DNA of 64,000 bases from Streptococcus suis (lineage in GTDB: Bacteria; Bacillota; Bacilli; Lactobacillales; Streptococcaceae). The stretch is taken from the NCBI RefSeq assembly GCF_002960625.1, contig NZ_POJH01000031.1:106498-170497 (forward strand), read 5' to 3'. Below are positions 57,236 to 64,000 of this stretch, piece by piece. Under the pieces are notes generated by a model. The model was not told the DNA's origin. It saw only the letters and a program-made list of their open reading frames with translations, and did no database searches. How positions within the stretch are numbered: the stretch's first letter is position 1; each line of letters begins with the position of its first letter. The position numbers and the translations under genes were made by a program.

Positions 57236-57258
57236 AAGACTAGATAAAATCCAGTCTT
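57236..57258 (-). terminator. Terminator of the chaperone operon
   Basis: AAGACT / AGTCTT with imperfect inner pairing, then TTTCTG on the minus strand, nine bases past dnaJ. Confidence 0.65.
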
Positions 57259-57267
57259 AATCTTGAT

Positions 57268-58404
57268 TTACAATTCTTCAAAAGCATCTTTTACCTTGTC
57301 AAAGAAGCCTTTTTTATGGGGTTTGATATCAATGTTTCCTGCCGCTGCAAATTCTTTAAGAGCTGCACGTTGACGGTCGTTCAGACTTGTAGGAGTAACA
57401 ATATTAACCGTCACATACTGATCACCGATAGCCCCGCCACGAACACTTGGAGCCCCCTTGCCTTTCAGACGGAAGGTCTTACCTGTCTGGGTTCCTTCAG
57501 GGATCACCATATCCACATCACCGTGAACGGTTGGCACATGGACCGTATCACCCAAGGCTGCCTGAACAAAGTTGAGGTCTAATTTATAATAAATTGTTGT
57601 CCCCTCACGCTCAAACTTATCTGAAGCCTGGACTTGAATGACCACATAGAGATCTCCGTAAGGACCTCCATTAAAACCTGCTTCCCCCTGACCTGCCAGA
57701 CGGATTTTCTGACCAGTTTCCACACCTGCTGGCACCTTCACTGTTACTGTATGGGCTTGTTTTTCATGACCGGTTCCGCGACAAGTTGTACATGGATCCT
57801 TAATTTGTTTCCCACGACCATGACAAACATCACAGGTCATCTGACGGCGCATGGTACCAAGTGGTGTTTGCGTGTCCACATTGATAATCCCTGAACCGTG
57901 ACAGCGTCCACAGGTTACTGGACTAGTACCAGGTTTAGCACCTGAACCCGTACAAGTCCGACAAGTAGCTTCACGGTGATAAGAAACTTCTTTCTCTGCG
58001 CCGAAAATTGCCTCTTCAAACTTAAGGTTAACACGGTATTGGAGGTCATCCCCTTGACGAGGAGCATTAGGATTGCGGGTCGCACCGCCACCACCAAAGA
58101 AGCTTGAGAAGATGTCTTCAAAACCACCGAAACCAGCTCCATCGAAACCACCAAAACCACCAGCTCCGCCGCCGAATCCACCGTTTGCCCCAGCTGGACC
58201 AAACTGGTCATAGGCAGAACGCTTCTGCGGATCACTCAAGGTTTCATAAGCCTCTTGAACTTCTTTGTATTTATCCTCCGCACCCGGATCTTTGTTAATA
58301 TCTGGATGGTATTTCTTTGAAAGCTTCCGATAAGCCTTCTTAATCTCATCTGGCGAAGCATTCTTAGAAACCCCCAGACGATCGTAAAATTCTGTGTTGT
58401 TCAT
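57268..58404 (-). CDS. dnaJ: Chaperone DnaJ
   Basis: DnaJ (378 aa) stimulates DnaK ATPase and delivers substrates. The J domain (1-70, with HPD in [10 protein letters not shown]), a Gly/Phe-rich linker (about 75-125), four CxxCxGxG zinc repeats ([32 protein letters not shown]) and C-terminal substrate domains are complete. The ATG is not preceded by a Shine-Dalgarno; instead the repeat sequence CTTAGTATCTTATAT runs into it. It is separated from dnaK by 729 bp. Confidence 0.96.
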   Translation of the reverse strand: MNNTEFYDRLGVSKNASPDEIKKAYRKLSKKYHPDINKDPGAEDKYKEVQEAYETLSDPQKRSAYDQFGPAGANGGFGGGAGGFGGFDGAGFGGFEDIFSSFFGGGGATRNPNAPRQGDDLQYRVNLKFEEAIFGAEKEVSYHREATCRTCTGSGAKPGTSPVTCGRCHGSGIINVDTQTPLGTMRRQMTCDVCHGRGKQIKDPCTTCRGTGHEKQAHTVTVKVPAGVETGQKIRLAGQGEAGFNGGPYGDLYVVIQVQASDKFEREGTTIYYKLDLNFVQAALGDTVHVPTVHGDVDMVIPEGTQTGKTFRLKGKGAPSVRGGAIGDQYVTVNIVTPTSLNDRQRAALKEFAAAGNIDIKPHKKGFFDKVKDAFEEL

Positions 58405-59133
58405 ATAAGATACTAAGGGCGTAAAGCGGACACAGCCAAAATAGGAGTTTTGACGTAGGACCTCACCGTCCTAGGAAAAACTATCTTTTTGGCACAGTCC
58501 GTAGCCCGTGTTCGATTACGAACACTTTCCTTTCTATCATGGTTTTGGAAAAGTGAAAACAGGAAACTGACGCAGTGTGTAAAACACACTAGGAAGTTTA
58601 TCTTTTTCACTAGGTTTTTAGCCTGTGTTCGAATAAACGAACTTGTATTCCTTTCTTTGAAAATTAGAAAATAGCCCGTATTCGATTACGAACACTTTTC
58701 TTTCTTTAAAAGTTAGAAGGGTTATTTACCCAAAAACAGAGGCTGGGTTGCAACCTCTGTGATTGGAATCTTGATTTAATAATGATTTCTATTCTCGAGA
58801 AGATAAGAACTGAGTTCGAGCTAAGAACTTCGGAAAAAAGATAACTTTCCTTGTTCTAGATACTCAAAGAAATTCAAGACTAGGCTAGGCAACTGGACGA
58901 AGATTGAACCGGAGTTCATCGAGGAGAGTTAACGAAGCCTAGTAAAGAATTTCGTGGCTCGGGATAAAACAATCACCCGGACCAACCGCTCGTTTCTGAA
59001 TTCCCATTCTCGATAGGATGAGAACTGAGTTCGAGCTAAGAACTTCGGAAAAAAGATAACTTTCCTTGAATGCAAGCATTCAGCGTCAAGTTCCTATTTT
59101 TCTGTCGTTCTCTTAACGCTCTCACATCTTAAC
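58405..59133. repeat. Composite repeat block between dnaK and dnaJ
   Basis: No gene is visible. Four copies of an element lie here. Minus-oriented: one flush to dnaJ (arm AAAAAGATAGTTTTTCC at 58474-58490, hairpin TAGGAC/GTCCTA at 58456-58473, hairpin GTGTTCG/CGAACAC at 58508-58525) and one beyond it (arm 58592-58607, hairpin AGTGTGT/ACACACT at 58574-58590). Plus-oriented: arms at 58835-58853 and 59047-59065 inside identical 47-bp direct repeats (58807-58853, 59022-59068), the second followed by hairpin GAATGC-AA-GCATTC. A dnaK terminator (CAGAGG/CCTCTG then TTTTTG, 58731-58759) and an 85-nt hairpin (58869-58953) are also present. Confidence 0.8.
58869..58953. repeat. 85-nt inverted-repeat element
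   Basis: GAAATTC and ACTAGGCT pair with AGCCTAGT and GAATTTC, enclosing a 49-nt loop. The outer TACTCAAAGAAATTCAAGAC resembles ends of dispersed streptococcal repeats. It lies between the two 47-bp direct repeats. Confidence 0.6.
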
Positions 59134-61182
<2,049 letters not shown>

Positions 61183-61695
61183 CTACTCAGACACCACCAC
61201 CATAGCAGGTCTCAGCAGACGTTCATGCAACTTGTAGCCTTTTTGGAAGACTTGTGCGATGTGTTCTGCTGGGCAGTCGTCTGTGGCTGGAACAGTTTGA
61301 ATAGCCATGTGAAGATTTGGGTCAAAGACATCTGTTGCGACTTCTTCCACCCCTTCTTCTTTGAGGGCTTGAATCAAACTTTCTTGTACCATCTCCAAGC
61401 CTTTTTTGACATCTTCTGTCAGGCCTTCGACTTGAAGGGCACGCTCCAAGTTATCCAAGCTCGGCAAGATTTTCTTAGCCAAGTCTTGCGAACGGTAACG
61501 CTGAATGGTTTGGCGTTCCTCGTTAGCACGGCGTTGGATATTTTGCATTTCAGCATGGGCACGGAGGTACTTGTTTTCAAATTCCTCGGCACGCTCAATT
61601 GCCAAATCCAATTCTGACATTTCAGGCGTTTCCACAACTTCTTCTGTTGCTTCAACCTCTTCTACGATTTCTTCGTTTTTGATTTCTTCTGACAA
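61183..61695 (-). CDS. grpE: Nucleotide exchange factor GrpE
   Basis: GrpE (170 aa) releases ADP from DnaK. The acidic N-terminus ([17 protein letters not shown]), the long helix [27 protein letters not shown] and C-terminal beta domain ending [18 protein letters not shown] are typical. 12 bp after hrcA. Confidence 0.96.
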   Translation of the reverse strand: MSEEIKNEEIVEEVEATEEVVETPEMSELDLAIERAEEFENKYLRAHAEMQNIQRRANEERQTIQRYRSQDLAKKILPSLDNLERALQVEGLTEDVKKGLEMVQESLIQALKEEGVEEVATDVFDPNLHMAIQTVPATDDCPAEHIAQVFQKGYKLHERLLRPAMVVVSE

Positions 61696-61707
61696 AGCAT
61701 TCTCCTT

Positions 61708-62742
61708 CTAATTGACTTCGTAATGATTACTGCTCAAATAACGGTAGTAATCGGTTAATTTCATAAATAGGACGCGGCTGATGATGTTAATCAAGCTCAT
61801 CTGCCTGCGGTAGTTCATGTCAACAGGACCAAGCAAACTCATCTGGGCCATGCCCCGATAGGGGATTGGAAAGCGATGATGAATAACTGTCACATCCGCT
61901 AGGGCTGGATCACGATGTTCCGCCACGGAAATGCTGGTCTGCTGGTCTGGAGCCAAGCCCTGCCGCAACTCTGGGGCTAATAGCTGTGGGCTATCCAAGA
62001 GCTGATAAGTAGCTAGATTGCCGTAGGTCAGCGAGGCAACTTTTCCACTGATAAAGACCGATTCTTGGAAGAGATTGGAAAAGATGTAGTCCATCAGGTC
62101 TAAGACATTGTCCGTCGTGGTGAAGTAACGTTGCACCACCTGGGGAATCTCCGTCCGCAGCTTGTAGTGAATGGACAAGACTGTCTGTCCAACGAAGCGT
62201 TCATCCACCAGGCGTTTGAGCACTTCCAAGTCCCTAGTCAAAAAGTTCTTGGGAATGGCAAACTGGACAGTGACTGGTTTAGACTGGTCCAAAGTCAAGA
62301 CTGCCAGAGCATCGTGGCTACTGAGCTGCACGATGTCAAAGGAAGTCAGCTGCTGACTGGTCGGCTCCACATCTAAAATGACCGAGGTATAGCCTGTCAA
62401 ATCCGCTAGGACTGTACTGGCCCGCTCCAAGATGTCTTCCAGCTTGAAGGCTTCAAAGTCGAAGGCCTTGACCACCTGATAAACATCTTCTTCATTGATG
62501 TGTTCCAGATTGAGCGAGTGGTTGACAAAGTATTGAAAACCAGCCCGACTGGGCATCCGACCACTTGAAGTGTGGGCCTTTTCTAGCAAGCCCAGCTGCT
62601 CCAGCTTAGCCATGTCATTGCGAATAGTAGCAGAGCTGGAAGCAATCATCTCCTGTAAGGTCTTAGAACCAACAGGCTCATGATGGCGCGTAAATAATTC
62701 AACAATCAGATTCAAAATATCATTTTGACGTTGGGTAATCAT
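61708..62742 (-). CDS. hrcA: Heat-inducible transcription repressor HrcA
   Basis: HrcA (344 aa) binds CIRCE operators and represses chaperone genes, with activity depending on GroEL. Winged-helix domain (1-75, [55 protein letters not shown]), then GAF-like and inserted dimer domains. ATG 62742 has AAAGGAG six bases upstream; the frame opens seven codons earlier. It controls its own operon through the two CIRCE sites upstream. Confidence 0.96.
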   Translation of the reverse strand: MITQRQNDILNLIVELFTRHHEPVGSKTLQEMIASSSATIRNDMAKLEQLGLLEKAHTSSGRMPSRAGFQYFVNHSLNLEHINEEDVYQVVKAFDFEAFKLEDILERASTVLADLTGYTSVILDVEPTSQQLTSFDIVQLSSHDALAVLTLDQSKPVTVQFAIPKNFLTRDLEVLKRLVDERFVGQTVLSIHYKLRTEIPQVVQRYFTTTDNVLDLMDYIFSNLFQESVFISGKVASLTYGNLATYQLLDSPQLLAPELRQGLAPDQQTSISVAEHRDPALADVTVIHHRFPIPYRGMAQMSLLGPVDMNYRRQMSLINIISRVLFMKLTDYYRYLSSNHYEVN

Positions 62743-62779
62743 CTCCGCTCCTTTCATGAACATGGTTGATTTCTTAGCG

Positions 62780-62806
62780 TTAGCACTCTTGTATGTCGAG
62801 TGCTAA
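62780..62806. promoter_or_regulatory. CIRCE operator 1 (promoter-proximal)
   Basis: TTAGCACTC-N9-GAGTGCTAA with perfect arms, just downstream of the transcription start. Confidence 0.97.
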
Positions 62807-62819
62807 ACTATATACTCTC

Positions 62820-62847
62820 ATTATACGCCGAAAAAATGGATTGTCAA
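62820..62847 (-). promoter_or_regulatory. Promoter of hrcA-grpE-dnaK
   Basis: -35 TTGACA (62842-62847) and -10 TATAAT (62820-62825), 16-bp spacing on the minus strand, flanked on both sides by CIRCE. Confidence 0.92.
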
Positions 62848-62864
62848 GAGAAAAAGACAAAAAA

Positions 62865-62891
62865 TTAGCACTCTTTTACCTAGAGTGCTAA
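62865..62891. promoter_or_regulatory. CIRCE operator 2, also terminator-like
   Basis: Second perfect TTAGCACTC-N9-GAGTGCTAA, upstream of the -35. On the minus strand it is followed by TTTTTT and lies 21 bp past the DUF2812 stop, so as RNA it could terminate transcripts entering from padR-DUF2812. Confidence 0.93.
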
Positions 62892-62911
62892 AAATCAGTC
62901 TGAGGACCTAG

Positions 62912-63409
62912 TTACTCTTTTACCATACGATAAAAACGGATGCCTAGTAATAATAAAAGCGGAATATAAATGATAGAAATACCTAAGACAAAACCTGGAC
63001 GCGAACGCAAACTTGTTCCCAGTAGAATGCCGTACAGTCCCAAAGATGGCAAATAGCGTCTTTGGAAGATTGTTTTCACAAACTCCACTTTATTTTCTCT
63101 ATCACCATATAATTCAAGCTCTCCCATCTTCGCAGGTTTCCTAAAAATATTGAAATTTTGGCAGGATACGACAAACTCCCATCCATATTCCTCGTACATA
63201 TGCAGATAGTTTTCTCTATCTTTATTTTTTGCTTTCTTGAAATCAACCTGATACACAACCCCTTCTGGCAGGCATTTTTCAAAATGATAAAACAAGAGCC
63301 AGCTAATCTTAACTAGTTTCCACCCTTGCTGATGCATCTCACTGAGATAGTCTGCTTGCTGACTGAAATCTGTGATAAAAAATACCTTGAACTCTGTCCT
63401 AGTCTCCAT
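62912..63409 (-). CDS. DUF2812 membrane protein
   Basis: This 165-residue protein has an N-terminal DUF2812 domain (FKVFFITDFSQQADYLSEMHQQGWKLVKIS through YGWEFVVSCQNFNIFRKP) and two C-terminal hydrophobic helices (about 112-135 and 139-158). Such proteins are nearly always paired with a PadR regulator, as here (11-bp overlap). Function unknown; possibly an envelope-stress or drug-response sensor. The start is chosen by GGGAG six bases before the second of two ATGs. Confidence 0.82.
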   Translation of the reverse strand: METRTEFKVFFITDFSQQADYLSEMHQQGWKLVKISWLLFYHFEKCLPEGVVYQVDFKKAKNKDRENYLHMYEEYGWEFVVSCQNFNIFRKPAKMGELELYGDRENKVEFVKTIFQRRYLPSLGLYGILLGTSLRSRPGFVLGISIIYIPLLLLLGIRFYRMVKE

Positions 63410-63689
63410 CATTTTCTCCCTTGCTATTTCGATAGAGCCGTTCAATCCGAGCCAATTCTATGTCTAGGATTTCTCGACCTGTTTCTGTTATCCGATAAAA
63501 CTTCCGCTTATCTTCTTCCCTGACAAACCGAATCAAGCCGTCCTTTTCCATTTTCGACAGGGTGCCGTACATGGTTCCAGGGCTAATCACGACTTGCCCT
63601 GCCGTGACTTCCTTAGTCTTCTGTGTAATATCGTAACCATGTCGTTCTTTCTGTAAATGAAAGAGAATATAGAAGGCTGTTTCTGTCAT
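63399..63689 (-). CDS. PadR-family transcriptional regulator, 5' end disrupted
   Basis: The winged-helix PadR fold is clear: TETAFYILFHLQKERHGYDITQ, VVISPGTMYGTLSKMEKDGLIRFVREEDKRKFYRITETGREIL. The ATG at 63689 gives 96 residues, but in-frame codons upstream (LKRVYVP) look native and continue to 63712, where an IS terminal repeat begins; a TTG inside that repeat (63725) could serve as a start. The original start and promoter have probably been cut off by the insertion, so the gene may be poorly expressed. Confidence 0.75.
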   Translation of the reverse strand: MTETAFYILFHLQKERHGYDITQKTKEVTAGQVVISPGTMYGTLSKMEKDGLIRFVREEDKRKFYRITETGREILDIELARIERLYRNSKGENDGD

Positions 63690-63712
63690 GGGAACATAGA
63701 CACGTTTTAACT

Positions 63713-64000
63713 GGTTCTGTTGCAAAGTTTTAAATAAAGAATAAAATCCCTTACGGTATCTATGATTTAAGCTGGGATTCCCAATAATACCTTGATTTCA
63801 GTACAGACCGAAAACCCGAAGAGAGTGCCTTCTTTTCGGGTTTTCTTATATAATCCTCGGATGGCTTCCATACCTTTAATCGTGGTAGAGGCAGTGCGTA
63901 AACTTCGATAGAATTTATTGCGTCTCTTTACTGGACGATGGTCTTGTTCAATCAAATTATTCAGGTATTTAATGGTACGATGTTCTGTCCCTTGATAAAA
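63713..64000 (-). mobile_element. IS6-family insertion sequence (ISS1/IS1216-like), partial
   Basis: The element starts with terminal repeat GGTTCTGTTGCAAAGTTT (63713-63730), the IS6-family end, and continues past the window edge. Adjacent TTTTAACT (63705-63712) would be one copy of the 8-bp target duplication. Only the transposase C-terminus is in view. Confidence 0.88.
63767..64000 (-). CDS. IS6-family transposase, C-terminal part
   Basis: The frame is open to the window edge. The 77 visible residues include YQGTEHRTIKYLNNLIEQDHRPVKRRNKF and TIKGMEAIRGLYKKTRKE, the DDE-domain end with the catalytic Glu (LIEQDH) and the KRR segment. No frameshift is seen in the visible part. The N-terminal two thirds lie outside the window. 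Confidence 0.9.
   Translation of the reverse strand, partial: FYQGTEHRTIKYLNNLIEQDHRPVKRRNKFYRSLRTASTTIKGMEAIRGLYKKTRKEGTLFGFSVCTEIKVLLGIPA

Overview
The window reads as core chromosome of a low-GC Firmicute, genus Streptococcus. The gene order, the DFBC-type opp operon, glnHP fusion, ccrZ-trmB, tsaE-GNAT-LCP and hrcA-grpE-dnaK-dnaJ all fit. Streptococcus suis is my best guess from codon style and the intergenic repeats, but that is an inference. Nearly all the DNA is coding, with few signs of mobile DNA. The exceptions are an IS6-family element cut by the right edge and several hairpin-rich intergenic repeat blocks.

Layout. 0.1-6.8 kb: a lipoprotein, then the rimP-nusA-ylxR-ylxQ-infB-rbfA transcription/translation operon. 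6.9-15.3 kb: trmB, ccrZ, ecsAB, hit, an LCP cell-wall protein, a GNAT, tsaE, and fakA with its Asp23-like partner. 15.4-21.4 kb: an oligopeptide importer (oppA, then oppDFBC) with CodY-like boxes. 21.6-29.4 kb: dacA, a 1-kb hairpin array and the sufCDSUB iron-sulfur operon. 29.5-36.1 kb: tagO, mecA, uppP, glnHPQ, a small HTH-like protein and an SPFH protein. 36.1-46.2 kb: branched-chain amino acid genes (ilvA, ilvC, ilvN, ilvB, ilvD), a GT2/GtrA-NAGPA-membrane cluster, and a second hairpin block downstream of ilvC. 46.2-49.5 kb: small metabolic genes and an amino-acid ABC pair lacking an ATPase. 49.6-57.1 kb: an eight-gene operon of lipoate ligases, GcvH-like carrier, SirTM sirtuin, zinc-type macrodomain, two flavin oxidoreductases and an amidase. 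57.3-62.9 kb: the HrcA-controlled chaperone operon with two CIRCE operators and an interrupted dnaK-dnaJ junction. 62.9-64 kb: a PadR/DUF2812 pair whose 5' end abuts the IS6-family insertion.

How it works together. The nitrogen and branched-chain functions (opp, ilv) carry CodY boxes, one perfect at ilvB. The lipoyl operon matches the described SirTM/macrodomain system, in which a lipoylated GcvH-like protein is reversibly ADP-ribosylated. Its terminal amidase-signature gene is an unexplained partner and a possible lipoamide hydrolase.

The least explained structure is a set of modular intergenic elements: strings of short hairpins whose stem sequences change with compensating changes in the other arm, while loops or flanks stay conserved. 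They lie at 22.9-23.9, 25.3-25.7, 37.6-38.3, 58.4-59.1 and 61.0 kb. Two copies end flush against the start codons of sufB and dnaJ with the same 15-bp sequence, and neither gene has an obvious Shine-Dalgarno sequence. Next to one of them lies the 3' tail of a second, diverged sufU.
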